A DNA stretch of 26,719 nt from SXMI01 sp964391365 (GCA_964391365.1 CAYMKW010000032.1:1-26719), one strand, 5' to 3'; shown: positions 1 through 8,301, numbered from the stretch's first letter. The notes: a model not told the origin generated them from the sequence alone. Program-made: numbers and translations.

Positions 1-664
1 GGGCGTGCAGCAGGCGCTGCTGAAGATCCTCGAGGGCACGACCGCCTCGGTGCCGCCACAGGGTGGCCGCAAGCACCCGCACCAGGAGTTCATCCAGATC
101 GACACGACGAACATCCTGTTCATCTGTGGCGGGGCGTTCGCCGGGCTCGACGGGATCATCGAGCAGCGGGTCGGTCGCCGGGGTGTCGGCTTCGGCGCCG
201 AGATCCGCGGCGTCGACGAGCGCAGTGAGAGCGAACTGCTCGCCGGCGTGCTGCCCGAGGACCTGCTCAAGTTCGGTCTCATCCACGAGTTCGTCGGCCG
301 ACTCCCCGTGCTCGGAGTGGTCGACAGTCTGGACCGGGAGGCGCTCATCCAGATCCTGGTGGAGCCCCGGAACGCGCTGGTGAAGCAGTACCGCAAGTTC
401 TTCGAGCTCGAGGACGTCGAACTGGAGTTCACCGACGACGCGCTCGCGGCGGTCGCCGACCAGGCGCTGGCGCGGGGGACCGGGGCCCGCGGCCTCCGGG
501 CGATCCTCGAGGAGGTCCTCCTCGGGGTCATGTACGAGCTGCCGTCCCGGGACGACGTGGCGACCGTCCGGATCGACGAGCAGGTCGTCGTCGAGCGGGC
601 CGAGCCGACCCTGGTGCTGCGTGACGCACCGAAGGCCGGCCGCTCGCGCCGCGCGGCGTCCTGA
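1..664 (+). CDS. clpX: ATP-dependent Clp protease ATP-binding subunit ClpX (C-terminal part)
   Basis: This is the C-terminal part of the hexameric AAA+ unfoldase that feeds substrates into the ClpP peptidase in the cytoplasm. The frame is open from base 2 and the N-terminal zinc-binding domain and Walker motifs lie outside the window. Visible family marks are the QQALLKILEGT stretch, the RKHPHQEF segment, NILFICGGAF with the sensor region, RVGRR, a GR-L-P segment equivalent to the family's IPEFIGRLP sensor, and the small C-terminal domain with GARGLRAILE. One oddity is that the usual Pro of IPEF is His here (codon 284-286). The last roughly 15 residues are a basic, Ala-rich tail. folC begins 10 bases downstream, so the two may be cotranscribed. 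Identity is very secure; the partial status comes from the window edge. Confidence 0.97.
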   Translation, partial: GVQQALLKILEGTTASVPPQGGRKHPHQEFIQIDTTNILFICGGAFAGLDGIIEQRVGRRGVGFGAEIRGVDERSESELLAGVLPEDLLKFGLIHEFVGRLPVLGVVDSLDREALIQILVEPRNALVKQYRKFFELEDVELEFTDDALAAVADQALARGTGARGLRAILEEVLLGVMYELPSRDDVATVRIDEQVVVERAEPTLVLRDAPKAGRSRRAAS

Positions 665-674
665 CCCCGTCGCC

Positions 675-1985
675 GTGAGCGGTCTGGTCGAGCTCCTCGA
701 CTGGCTCGACGGCCACCTCGACCACGAGACCGGTTCGCTCGGGGTCGCGGCCGGGAAGGTCGACGGCCTGGACCTCGTGTCCATGCGGGAACTGATGCAC
801 GTGCTCGGCGACCCGCAGGCCGCCCAGCCCGTCGTCCACGTCACCGGAACGAACGGCAAGGGGTCGGTGGCGACGATGCTGACCGCCCTGTTCATGGCGC
901 ACGGCCTGACCGTCGGCACCGCCACCAGCCCGCACCTCGAGCGGCTCGCCGAACGGATCCGACGCAACGGCGCGCCGATCAGTGACGAGGAACTCGCCGA
1001 GGCCCTCGATGGGGTCCGCCAGGTGGAGCCGCTGCTCTCGAGGCGACCGACGTGGTTCGAGATCGTCGTCGCCGCCTCGCTGCGGTACTTCGCCGAGGCA
1101 CCCGTCGACCTGGCGGTGGTGGAGGTCGGCCTGCTCGGCCGGTACGACGCGACCAACGTGGTCGACGCCGCCGTGTCGGTGGTGACGTCGATCGGCGGCG
1201 ACCACACGGACTTCGCCGAGGGCTGGGAACTGGCGATCGCGAGTGAGAAGGCGGGGATCCTGCGTCACGACGGCACCGCGGTGCTCGGCGAGGTCGACCC
1301 GGCGCTCTGGGGGGTGTTCGAGGCCGAGGGCCCCGAGCGGCTCTGGTGTGCCGGACGCGACTTCGGCGTCGGTGACGATCAGGTCGCCATCGGCGGGCAC
1401 GTGGTGGACATCGACGGTGTCCACGGCGTCTACCCGGAGGTGTTCGTGCCGCTCCACGGAGCTCACCAGGCCGCCAACGCCGCCGTGGCCGTCGCGGCCG
1501 CCGAGGGGTTCTTCGGCCGGGAGCTCGACCCGGACGCCGTGCGAGAGGGCTTCGCCTCCGTCGAGGTTCCGGGTCGCTGCGAGGTGGTGCGCCACCATCC
1601 GCTGGTCGTCCTGGACGGGGCGCACAATCCGGACGCGCTCCATGCCCTCGCCCTCACCGTGGACGACGAGTTCGCCGTGGTGGGCAGCCGCTACTTGGTG
1701 GTGGGCGCGCTCGGCGGCCGCGATCCCGAGCGGCTGGTCCGGGCCGCATCCGCGATCCGTCCGGACCTGGTGGTCTGCGTCCCGGTCGGCTCGGGGGTCC
1801 GGGCGGGCGACCCGGAGGAACTCGCCCGGGCGTGGCGCGCCACGGGGACGGCGGTGGAGACCGCGTCGTCGGTCGACGGCGGGATCGACCGGGTCAGATC
1901 GGTGGCGCTCGACGAGGACCTCGTGGTGGTCGCCGGATCGTTCCGGCTCCTCGACGATGCCCGCCGGGCGTTCGCCCGGGACTGA
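675..1985 (+). CDS. folC: Bifunctional dihydrofolate synthase / folylpolyglutamate synthase
   Basis: A Mur-ligase-fold cytoplasmic enzyme that ligates glutamate to dihydropteroate and then extends polyglutamate tails on folates using ATP. The P-loop TGTNGKGS lies at residues 57-64, followed by TSPHLERLAERIR, the folate-contacting segment. GLLGRYDATN and the VLDGAHNPDAL motif mark the central and C-terminal domains. The product is 436 residues, near the usual length. I chose the GTG at 675 because it gives SGLVELLDWLDGHL, the normal family N-terminus; an upstream in-frame ATG at 621 would add an unlike, Arg-rich stretch and overlap clpX by 44 bases. No clear ribosome-binding site precedes it, so coupling to clpX is plausible. 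The 3' end carries a tandem 21-base duplication that includes the stop codon. Confidence 0.93.
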   Translation: MSGLVELLDWLDGHLDHETGSLGVAAGKVDGLDLVSMRELMHVLGDPQAAQPVVHVTGTNGKGSVATMLTALFMAHGLTVGTATSPHLERLAERIRRNGAPISDEELAEALDGVRQVEPLLSRRPTWFEIVVAASLRYFAEAPVDLAVVEVGLLGRYDATNVVDAAVSVVTSIGGDHTDFAEGWELAIASEKAGILRHDGTAVLGEVDPALWGVFEAEGPERLWCAGRDFGVGDDQVAIGGHVVDIDGVHGVYPEVFVPLHGAHQAANAAVAVAAAEGFFGRELDPDAVREGFASVEVPGRCEVVRHHPLVVLDGAHNPDALHALALTVDDEFAVVGSRYLVVGALGGRDPERLVRAASAIRPDLVVCVPVGSGVRAGDPEELARAWRATGTAVETASSVDGGIDRVRSVALDEDLVVVAGSFRLLDDARRAFARD

Positions 1986-2009
1986 GCGGCGTTCGCCCGG
2001 GATTGAGCG
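1968..2009. repeat. Tandem 21-base duplication at the folC stop
   Basis: Two adjacent 21-base units, 1968-1988 and 1989-2009, differ at one base (GGGACTGAG against GGGATTGAG). The first unit holds the last folC codons and the TGA. The second repeats them outside the gene, in the 27-base space between the convergent folC and ndk ends. It does not alter the FolC protein. Confidence 0.85.
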
Positions 2010-2012
2010 ACG

Positions 2013-2435
2013 TCAGTCGGCCAGGCCCCGGCCGGGGAACCAGAGGTCGAGCTCCCGGCGGGCCGACTCGGTCGAGTCGGAGCCGTGCACCAGGTTCTCG
2101 TTCGTGGTCGTGGCCAGGTCGCCGCGGATCGAGCCGGGCTGGGCATCGTCGACCTTCGTGGCGCCCATCAGCGTCCGCATGACGTGGAAGGTGTTCTCGG
2201 CCGGGCCCTCGACCGCCATGGCGACCACGGGCGAACGGGTGAGGAAGGCCACGAGCTCGCCGTAGAACGGCTTCTCGGCGTGCTCCTCGTAGTGCGCCTC
2301 GGCGAGTTCCACGGGGACGTCCCGCAGTTCCATCGCCACGATGCGCAGTCCCTTGCGCTCGATCCGGCTGACGATCTCACCGACGAGGCCCCGCTCGACG
2401 GCATCGGGCTTGCACATGATGAAGGTCCGGTTCAC
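2013..2435 (-). CDS. ndk: Nucleoside diphosphate kinase
   Basis: Transfers the gamma phosphate from ATP to nucleoside diphosphates through a phosphohistidine, balancing NTP and dNTP pools. Family marks are the N-terminal RTFIMCKPDAVERGLVGEI, the GP-E-T segment with the R-LMGAT loop, SIRGD, and the active-site stretch NLVHGSDSTESA with the catalytic His. The 140-residue length is typical. The start is taken as GTG at 2435 (MNRTFIMCKPDAV) because it matches the family N-terminus and sits 7 bases after a TAGCGT hexamer on the same strand. A GTG at 2444 is possible but overlaps that hexamer. The gene converges on folC (27-base gap) and diverges from mreB. Its orientation, opposite to both flanking genes, is unusual for this conserved block. 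Confidence 0.96.
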   Translation of the reverse strand: MNRTFIMCKPDAVERGLVGEIVSRIERKGLRIVAMELRDVPVELAEAHYEEHAEKPFYGELVAFLTRSPVVAMAVEGPAENTFHVMRTLMGATKVDDAQPGSIRGDLATTTNENLVHGSDSTESARRELDLWFPGRGLAD

Positions 2436-2442
2436 GGGGCGC

Positions 2443-2448
2443 ACGCTA
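2443..2448 (-). promoter_or_regulatory. Putative -10 element of ndk, leaderless
   Basis: TAGCGT on the minus strand, followed by 7 bases and the GTG at 2435. The predicted transcription start falls at or next to the start codon. No convincing -35 box is visible. The call rests on recurrence of the same arrangement at other gene heads in this window. Confidence 0.45.
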
Positions 2449-2542
2449 GGTCGGGGTGCTCGGTGGGGGCGAAACGGCAGCGGCCCCTTCTTTACGATTG
2501 TGTTGCGAAGATGTCATGATGGCGGCCCGCATCCGACAGATC

Positions 2543-2566
2543 CCCGCCGACGACGGCGGGTAGCGT
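2543..2566 (+). promoter_or_regulatory. Putative mreB promoter with adjoining perfect inverted repeat
   Basis: A perfect 7-base inverted repeat, CCCGCCG-acga-CGGCGGG (2543-2560), directly abuts a TAGCGT hexamer (2561-2566) that would be the -10 element. Transcription would then begin near 2573, only a few bases before the mreB start. The repeat occupies the spacer where RNA polymerase would bind, so it is either an operator-like dyad or simply a GC-rich palindrome. It lacks a following T-run and is not a terminator for mreB-strand transcription. Confidence 0.4.
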
Positions 2567-2578
2567 GAAGGCATCGTG

Positions 2579-3628
2579 ATGGCCCGCCTCCCCACATCGA
2601 GGATGAACGCAGGCTTCCTCGGTCGCGACATGGCCGTGGACCTGGGGACCGCGAACACGCTCGTCTACGTGCGGGGCGAGGGGATCGTGCTCTGCGAGCC
2701 GTCGGTGGTCGCCGTGCGCGAGCAGGACGGCCGGGCGGTCGCCGTCGGCACCGAGGCCAAGCGCATGATCGGCAAGACGCCGTCACACATCCGGGCGATC
2801 CGGCCGCTGAAGGACGGGGTCATCTCGGACTTCGAGGTCTGCGAGGTGATGCTCCGCTACTTCATCCAGCGGGTCCACAACAGCCGGTTCTCCAAGCCGC
2901 GGATGATCATCTGCGTCCCCTCCGGGGTCACGGGGGTGGAGCAGCGCGCGGTGCAGGATGCTGCCGAGTTCGCCGGGGCGCGCAAGCCCGCCCACATCAT
3001 CGAGGAGCCGATGGCGGCGGCGATCGGCGCCGGACTGCCCGTCCAGGAGCCCACGGGCAACATGATCGTGGACATCGGTGGCGGCACCACCGAGGTGGCG
3101 ATGATCTCCCTCGGAGGGGTGGTCACCAGTCAGTCCGTCCGGGTCGGCGGTGACGAGCTCGACGAGGCCATCATCCAGTACATCAAGAAGGAGTACTCGC
3201 TCGCACTCGGCGAGCGCACCGCCGAGGTCGTCAAGATGGAACTCGGCTCCGCCTGGCCGCTCGAGCAGGAGCTGCAGGCCGAGATCCGTGGACGCGATCT
3301 GGTCACGGGCCTGCCCAAGACGATCGTCACGTCGACCTACGAGATCCGCGAGGCGATCGAGGAGCCGCTCTCGTCCATCATCGACGCCGTGAAGGTGACC
3401 CTCGACAAGACCCCACCGGAGCTCGCCGCCGACGTGATGGAACGCGGGATCGTGCTCGCTGGCGGCGGGGCGCTGCTGAAGGGGTTCGCCAACCGTCTGG
3501 CCAACGAGACCGGCATGCCGATCCGGATCGCGCCGCGGCCCCTCGAGGCGGTCGCACTCGGTTCCGGGCAGGCGCTCGAGGAGTTCGACGCCCTGCGCGG
3601 GATCCTCTTCTCGTCCAACCGCGACTGA
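2579..3628 (+). CDS. mreB: Rod-shape-determining protein MreB (actin homologue)
   Basis: A cytoplasmic actin-fold ATPase that polymerises on the inner face of the membrane and directs the elongation machinery for lateral peptidoglycan synthesis. Visible motifs are phosphate-1 MAVDLGTANTLVYVRG, the PSVVAVRE segment, ICVPSGVTGVEQRAV, phosphate-2 VDIGGGTTEVAMISLGG, and the adenosine segment GIVLAGGGALLKG. Its 349-residue length is normal. ATG at 2579 has GAAGG 7 bases upstream; the GTG at 2576 is equally possible if the message starts at the TAGCGT promoter, because then the GAAGG would not be transcribed. It heads a tight operon with mreC 4 bases downstream, and presence of the whole set implies rod-like or MreB-dependent growth. 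Confidence 0.98.
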   Translation: MARLPTSRMNAGFLGRDMAVDLGTANTLVYVRGEGIVLCEPSVVAVREQDGRAVAVGTEAKRMIGKTPSHIRAIRPLKDGVISDFEVCEVMLRYFIQRVHNSRFSKPRMIICVPSGVTGVEQRAVQDAAEFAGARKPAHIIEEPMAAAIGAGLPVQEPTGNMIVDIGGGTTEVAMISLGGVVTSQSVRVGGDELDEAIIQYIKKEYSLALGERTAEVVKMELGSAWPLEQELQAEIRGRDLVTGLPKTIVTSTYEIREAIEEPLSSIIDAVKVTLDKTPPELAADVMERGIVLAGGGALLKGFANRLANETGMPIRIAPRPLEAVALGSGQALEEFDALRGILFSSNRD

Positions 3629-3632
3629 CCCC

Positions 3633-4469
3633 GTGCGGCCGGTCGCCACCCGACGTCGCTCCAGGTACCTCCTGGTCGTCTGCTCGCTCGTCGCGGTCAC
3701 GCTCATCGCGCTCGATGCCGGTGGGTTCCCCGTGTTCCGCTCCGCCCGCTCCGTCGCCTCCGACACGGCGTCGCCCTTCGGCGGTGTCGTCGACACGCTG
3801 ACGGCGCCGTTCCGCAACGCCTGGAACGGTGTCACCGGCTACGACGACCTGGTCGCCGAGAACCAGCAGCTCCGCGACCGGATCGGGGAGCTGGAGTCCG
3901 AGGGGGTGCTCGAGCAGAGCGCTCGGGAACAGCTCCGTCGACTCAACGAGCAGCTCGAGCTCGGCTACGTCGACGGGATCCCGACCCAGGTGGCGCGGGT
4001 GTCCTCAGGGGCGTACTCGAACTTCGCCGACTACCGGGTCGAGATCGACAAGGGCAGCTCGAGTGGTCTGGCCGAGGGCATGCCGGTCGTCACCCGTTCG
4101 GGTCTGGTCGGACGTCTGGAGCGTGTGGGTTCGTCCACCTCGGTCGTCCAGCTGGCGACGGATCCCGAGTTCGTGATCGGCGTGCGCCTCGCCTCGACGC
4201 AGGACCTCGGCGTCGGCCGCGGCGCCGGCGCCCGGGGCACGTTCGTCGTCGACCGCGGCATCGACCTGGAGGACCCGGTCAGGACGGGCGAGGCGGTCCT
4301 GACATCCGGCCTGAGCACGTCGATCATGCCGCCCGACATCCCGGTCGGGGTCGTGAGCCGGATCGATCCGAGCCCGACGACCCGGGAGCAGCGGCTCGAG
4401 GTGACCCTCTCGGCCGAGCTGACGAAGCTCGACGTCGTGCAGGTACTGGAGTGGGAGCCCCCGACGTGA
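3633..4469 (+). CDS. mreC: Rod-shape-determining protein MreC
   Basis: A bitopic membrane protein whose extracytoplasmic part scaffolds the elongasome and activates PBP2/RodA. The sequence shows a short basic N-terminus, one membrane helix (about residues 10-30, YLLVVCSLVAVTLIALDAG), a coiled coil at about 70-112 (AENQQLRDRIGELE and following), then the paired beta domains with DKGSSSGLAEGMPVV, a family signature, and a second GEAVLTSGLS repeat. The product has 278 residues. The start is a GTG 4 bases after the mreB stop, and mreD overlaps its end by 4 bases, so translation of all three is likely coupled. Confidence 0.95.
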   Translation: MRPVATRRRSRYLLVVCSLVAVTLIALDAGGFPVFRSARSVASDTASPFGGVVDTLTAPFRNAWNGVTGYDDLVAENQQLRDRIGELESEGVLEQSAREQLRRLNEQLELGYVDGIPTQVARVSSGAYSNFADYRVEIDKGSSSGLAEGMPVVTRSGLVGRLERVGSSTSVVQLATDPEFVIGVRLASTQDLGVGRGAGARGTFVVDRGIDLEDPVRTGEAVLTSGLSTSIMPPDIPVGVVSRIDPSPTTREQRLEVTLSAELTKLDVVQVLEWEPPT

Positions 4470-4975
4470 GTCTGGAGTCGCCGGCCGTCCGGTGGGCGCT
4501 GGTGCTGACCGTGGTGACGGCCGCGCAGGTGTCCCTGGTCGGCGACCTGTCACTGTTCGGGGTCCACCCGGACCTGCTGCTGCTCCTCACGGTGGCCGCC
4601 GGCCTCACCGGTGGCCCCGGCCGCGGGGTCGTGGTGGGGTTCGTCGTCGGCGTCATCGCTGACCTGTTCCTGCACACCCGGTTCGGGGTGGCGACGCTCG
4701 CCTCGACGCTCGTCGGCTACGCCGCCGGTGTGGCAGGTGACACGGTCGTCCGGCCGTCGACACCGGTGTGGATGGCCGCGACCGCCGGACTGAGCGCCAT
4801 CGGCACGGTCCTCTACGCGGCGCTGGCGCACCTGCTCGGTTCGCAGAACCTGGCTGACCCGAACCTGATCGCGATCGTCGGTATCGTCTCGCTCGTCAAC
4901 GCAGCGCTGTGCGTACCGGCGTTGGCGGTGTGCCGGTGGGCGGGCGACGACCGTTCGGCGGTGCGGATCCGCTGA
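4466..4975 (+). CDS. mreD: Rod-shape-determining protein MreD
   Basis: A small polytopic membrane protein of the elongasome. The 169 residues contain about five hydrophobic segments, including WALVLTVVTAAQVSLVGDL, LLLLLTVAAGLTGGPGRGVVVGF, and a last helix near the C-terminus; the GVHPDLLLLLTV stretch is typical of MreD. Start is taken as the GTG at 4466, whose GTGA overlaps the mreC stop; a GTG at 4451 would add five residues. MreD is poorly conserved, so the assignment leans on position between mreC and mrdA as well as topology. Confidence 0.9.
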   Translation: MSLESPAVRWALVLTVVTAAQVSLVGDLSLFGVHPDLLLLLTVAAGLTGGPGRGVVVGFVVGVIADLFLHTRFGVATLASTLVGYAAGVAGDTVVRPSTPVWMAATAGLSAIGTVLYAALAHLLGSQNLADPNLIAIVGIVSLVNAALCVPALAVCRWAGDDRSAVRIR

Positions 4976-5029
4976 CGTCGACGGACGGCGCCGATCCACG
5001 ATCCCCACGAACGAGCGACCCGAGCCCGC

Positions 5030-7153
5030 ATGGACACGAACTCCACCCAGGTGCGACTCAGCGCCATCGGAATCGTGGCGCTCTGCCTGTTCGCCGCCCT
5101 GTTCGTCCGCCTCTGGTTCCTGCAGGGGATCGACCGCCAGCGGTTCGAGGCCGCATCGGAGTCCAACCGGCTGCGGGTCGTCCACGAGGAGGGACCCCGG
5201 GGCCGGATCCTCGACCGTGAGGGTCGGGTCATCGCCGACAAACGGACGACGATCGTGGTGGCCCTCGACCGCGAGCCGCTGCGCAAGCTCGACGAGTCGG
5301 AGCGCCGTGCGATCTTCGCCGACCTCGCCGACACGCTCACGGGCCTGGGTGTCCCCACCAAGCTCGGCACCGTCGAGCGTCGTTACGCCGATGCCCGGTA
5401 CGCACCCCAGGAGTACGTACCGGTCGCCGAGGAGGTGCCCGAGGACGTCGAGTTGTACCTCGCCGAGCGGGCCGGTCGGTTCCCCGGGGTCGTCGTCGAG
5501 CGGCGGACGGTGCGGTCCTACCCCTACGGCTCGTTGGCCGCGCAGCTGATCGGCTACGTCGGCGAGATCAACGAGGAGGAACTCGCCGGCGTCCGGGGCG
5601 GGTCCGAGGAACCGGCCGAGGGCGAGCAGGCCGCGCCCGCGACCGCCGCTCCGGCCGAGGGTGAACCCCTCAAGGAGTACCAACCGGGCGACAGCTACGG
5701 GAAGGGTGGGATCGAGTCCGCCGAGGAGTCCGCCCTGCGCGCCGTTCCGGGACGGCGGACGATCGAGGTCAACGCCCGCGGTGAGGTGCTCGGTGAGATC
5801 GACCGGACCGAGGCGGTGCCGGGCGACGACGTCTGGCTGTCGATCGACCTGGACCTGCAGGCCCACGCCGAACGGCTCCTGGCGGCCAAGATCCGCTCGC
5901 TGCGCGGCCGGGAGAGCGGTGAGGGGACCCTCAACGCACCCCAGGGGTCGGTGGTGATCATCGAGCCCGGGACCGGACAGGTCCTGGCGATGGCCTCGTA
6001 CCCCGCCTACAACCCGACGATCCTCGTCAACGGCATCTCCTCGGACCTCTGGGGGCAGCTGAACGACCCCAACAACGGCCGGCCGTTGTTCAACTGGGCG
6101 CTCCAGGGCACCTACGCACCGGGCTCGACCTTCAAGCCGATCACGGCGCTGGCGGGTTGGCGCGCCGGCGTGATCGGCCCGGGCAACGAGGAGATCGTCG
6201 ACGGCGGCACCTACACCCTCCAGGACTGCGAGGGCACCGGCTGCACGTTCCAGAACGCCGGCCGCAAGAAGCTGGGCGAGGTCGACTTCGCCCGGTCCAT
6301 GACCGTGTCGTCGGACGTCTACTACTACCGGCTCGCCGAACTCCTGTGGAACGACCGGGCTCGACTGGGTGACACCCCGATCCAGGACGCGGCGACCGAG
6401 TTCGGGCTCGGGACGGCCACGGGCATCGAGCTCCCGGGGGAGAGCCCCGGCCGGATGCCGACGCCGGAGAACCGTCGGGCGGCGTTCGAGGCCAACCCCG
6501 ACGTGTTCCTCACCGGCGACTGGTTCACCGGCGACAACGTGATCACCTCGATCGGCCAGGGCGACGTCCTGGTGACGCCCCTGCAACTCGCCGAGCTCTA
6601 CGCGACCATCGCCACGGGCGGTGTCCGCTACCGGCCCCAGGTCATCTCCAAGGTCACCCGGCCCGTCGATCCGGCCGAACCGCCGGGCGAACCGGGGAAC
6701 TACGAGGTCGTCCGGACCGTCACCCCCGAGGAGGTGGGCCGGGTGGAGCTGCCCGCGGACTTCTACCTGAAGCTCCTCGCCGGGCTCCTCGGGGTGACCC
6801 AGGACCCGGACGGCACGGCGAGCGGATCCTGGGAGGCGTCGCCGACGGCGTGGCCGATGGGCGGCAAGACGGGCACGGCCCAGGTGGCGGGCAAGGCCGA
6901 CTCGGCGCTGTTCGCCGGATGGGGTCCGGTTGGCGCCGGCGTGCCGCCCGAGTACGTGGTCTCGGTCGTGATCCCCGAGGCCGGCTTCGGCGGCGACGTC
7001 GCCGCTCCGCTGGCGTTCCGGATCCTGGCTCCGGCCAGCGACGGCTCGCTGCCGGCCGCCTGCCCGGTCGCGGCCGCGGCCCAGTGTCGGGCGGCCGAGA
7101 CCCAGGCGGCACAGGCGAGCCTGGACGACGTGGGGTCCGGGGGTCCGGGCTGA
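5030..7153 (+). CDS. mrdA: Penicillin-binding protein 2 (elongation transpeptidase)
   Basis: A class B PBP that cross-links peptidoglycan during elongation, working with the glycosyltransferase RodA. Domain order is a short cytoplasmic tail, one membrane anchor (about residues 11-31), the pedestal domain with RGRILDREGRVIA, and the transpeptidase domain. Catalytic motifs are S366-T-F-K369, S427-S-D429 and K613-T-G-T616. An acidic, Ala- and Glu-rich linker at about residues 190-215 inside the pedestal region looks like a low-complexity insertion. The product is 707 residues, somewhat longer than the roughly 630 of well-known PBP2s. It follows mreD after 54 bases with no clear terminator or promoter, and its stop overlaps the rodA start (TGATG). 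Confidence 0.95.
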   Translation: MDTNSTQVRLSAIGIVALCLFAALFVRLWFLQGIDRQRFEAASESNRLRVVHEEGPRGRILDREGRVIADKRTTIVVALDREPLRKLDESERRAIFADLADTLTGLGVPTKLGTVERRYADARYAPQEYVPVAEEVPEDVELYLAERAGRFPGVVVERRTVRSYPYGSLAAQLIGYVGEINEEELAGVRGGSEEPAEGEQAAPATAAPAEGEPLKEYQPGDSYGKGGIESAEESALRAVPGRRTIEVNARGEVLGEIDRTEAVPGDDVWLSIDLDLQAHAERLLAAKIRSLRGRESGEGTLNAPQGSVVIIEPGTGQVLAMASYPAYNPTILVNGISSDLWGQLNDPNNGRPLFNWALQGTYAPGSTFKPITALAGWRAGVIGPGNEEIVDGGTYTLQDCEGTGCTFQNAGRKKLGEVDFARSMTVSSDVYYYRLAELLWNDRARLGDTPIQDAATEFGLGTATGIELPGESPGRMPTPENRRAAFEANPDVFLTGDWFTGDNVITSIGQGDVLVTPLQLAELYATIATGGVRYRPQVISKVTRPVDPAEPPGEPGNYEVVRTVTPEEVGRVELPADFYLKLLAGLLGVTQDPDGTASGSWEASPTAWPMGGKTGTAQVAGKADSALFAGWGPVGAGVPPEYVVSVVIPEAGFGGDVAAPLAFRILAPASDGSLPAACPVAAAAQCRAAETQAAQASLDDVGSGGPG

Positions 7154-8271
7154 TGCTCGAGTCGACCGCCGCCCCGAGCGGCTTCCGCTCCCGGAACCTG
7201 GGCGATCCCCGTCGCCACGTCGACCTGGTGCTCGCCGGCGCCGTCGGCGCGGTCGTCGTCATCGGACTGCTCCTCGTGTACAGCGCCACCCGACGCTTCC
7301 CCGACGGCAACGGGTTCGTGCTGCGGCAGACGATGTTCGCCGTCGTCGGTACGGCCGGCGCCGCCGGTCTGGCGCTGGTCGACTACCGGCGCATCGCCGA
7401 CTGGTGGCAGGCGCTCTACGCGGTCGGGGTGGTGCTGCTCATCGGGGTGCTCACCCCGCTCGGATCAGTGATCAACGGGACCAGCGGGTGGTACCGCTTC
7501 GGCCCGATCTCGCTGCAGCCCGCCGAGTTCGCGAAGCTCGCCACCATCGTGGCGATCGCCGCCTACCTGGGGTCGGTCGACCGGGTGGACCTCCGCCGGC
7601 TCGCCGCGGCGCTCGGTCTGCTGGCCGTGCCCGTCGGCCTGACGCTGCTCCAGCCGGACCTGGGTTCGGCCCTGGTCTTCATCGTCCTGGGAATCGGCAT
7701 GCTGGTGGTGGCGGGCGTGCAGATGAAGCACCTCGGCGTCCTGGTCGCCCTCGGGTTCGTGGCGATCCTGGTCATCCTGAACTCAGGGGCCCTCGACGAC
7801 TACCAGACCGAGCGGCTCACCTCGTTCGTGTCGCCCAACGGCCAGTCCTACAACGTCGACCAGGCGCAGAAGGCGATCGGCTCCGGTGGGCTGACCGGCT
7901 ACGGACTGGCCAACGGCCCGCAGACGCGTGGTGGCTACGTTCCGGAGCAGCAGACCGACTTCATCTTCACGGTCGTGGGGGAGGAGTTCGGCTTCCTCGG
8001 GTCGAGCGTGCTGGTGATCCTGCTGGGGGTGATCATCTGGCGGTGCTGGCGGGCGGCGCAGCTGGCCGCCGATCCGCTCGGAACCCTGCTGTGTGTGGGC
8101 GTCATGTGCATGTTCCTGTTCCACGTCTTCGAGAACATCGGGATGGCGCTCGGGATCATGCCGGTGACCGGGATCCCGCTCCCGTTCGTGTCCTACGGCG
8201 GATCGTCCCTGCTCGTGTCCTTCCTGGCCGTGGGGCTCGTCCAGTCGGTGCACATGCACCGATTCAGCTGA
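7153..8271 (+). CDS. rodA: SEDS peptidoglycan glycosyltransferase RodA
   Basis: A polytopic membrane enzyme that polymerises lipid II glycan strands in the elongasome in partnership with PBP2. The 372 residues carry about ten hydrophobic helices. Family stretches are LLVYSATRRF near the N-terminus, the large loop segment LQPAEFAKLATIV, LLQPDLGSALVF, PEQQTDFIFTVVGEEFGF (the region holding the catalytic Asp in characterised RodA), and GIPLPFVSYGGSSL near the end. The ATG at 7153 overlaps the mrdA stop by one base. Upstream in-frame starts inside mrdA are rejected. RodA rather than FtsW is preferred because of the mre/mrdA context. Confidence 0.95.
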   Translation: MLESTAAPSGFRSRNLGDPRRHVDLVLAGAVGAVVVIGLLLVYSATRRFPDGNGFVLRQTMFAVVGTAGAAGLALVDYRRIADWWQALYAVGVVLLIGVLTPLGSVINGTSGWYRFGPISLQPAEFAKLATIVAIAAYLGSVDRVDLRRLAAALGLLAVPVGLTLLQPDLGSALVFIVLGIGMLVVAGVQMKHLGVLVALGFVAILVILNSGALDDYQTERLTSFVSPNGQSYNVDQAQKAIGSGGLTGYGLANGPQTRGGYVPEQQTDFIFTVVGEEFGFLGSSVLVILLGVIIWRCWRAAQLAADPLGTLLCVGVMCMFLFHVFENIGMALGIMPVTGIPLPFVSYGGSSLLVSFLAVGLVQSVHMHRFS

Positions 8272-8272
8272 C

Positions 8273-8301
8273 CGGGGGCCCGGTAACGTCCCGAGCCCCC
8301 G
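8273..8301 (+). terminator. Possible hairpin after rodA (no T-run)
   Basis: A 7-base perfect stem, CGGGGGC (8273-8279) with GCCCCCG (8295-8301), and a 15-base loop lie directly after the rodA stop. There is no run of T after the stem, so a canonical intrinsic terminator is not supported. It could be a weak actinobacterial hairpin terminator closing the elongation operon before the next promoter. Confidence 0.3.

Noticed and set aside
6850..7152. Earlier rodA start inside mrdA
   Set aside because: It would overlap mrdA by 300 bases and add an Arg/Gly-rich stretch unlike any RodA N-terminus.
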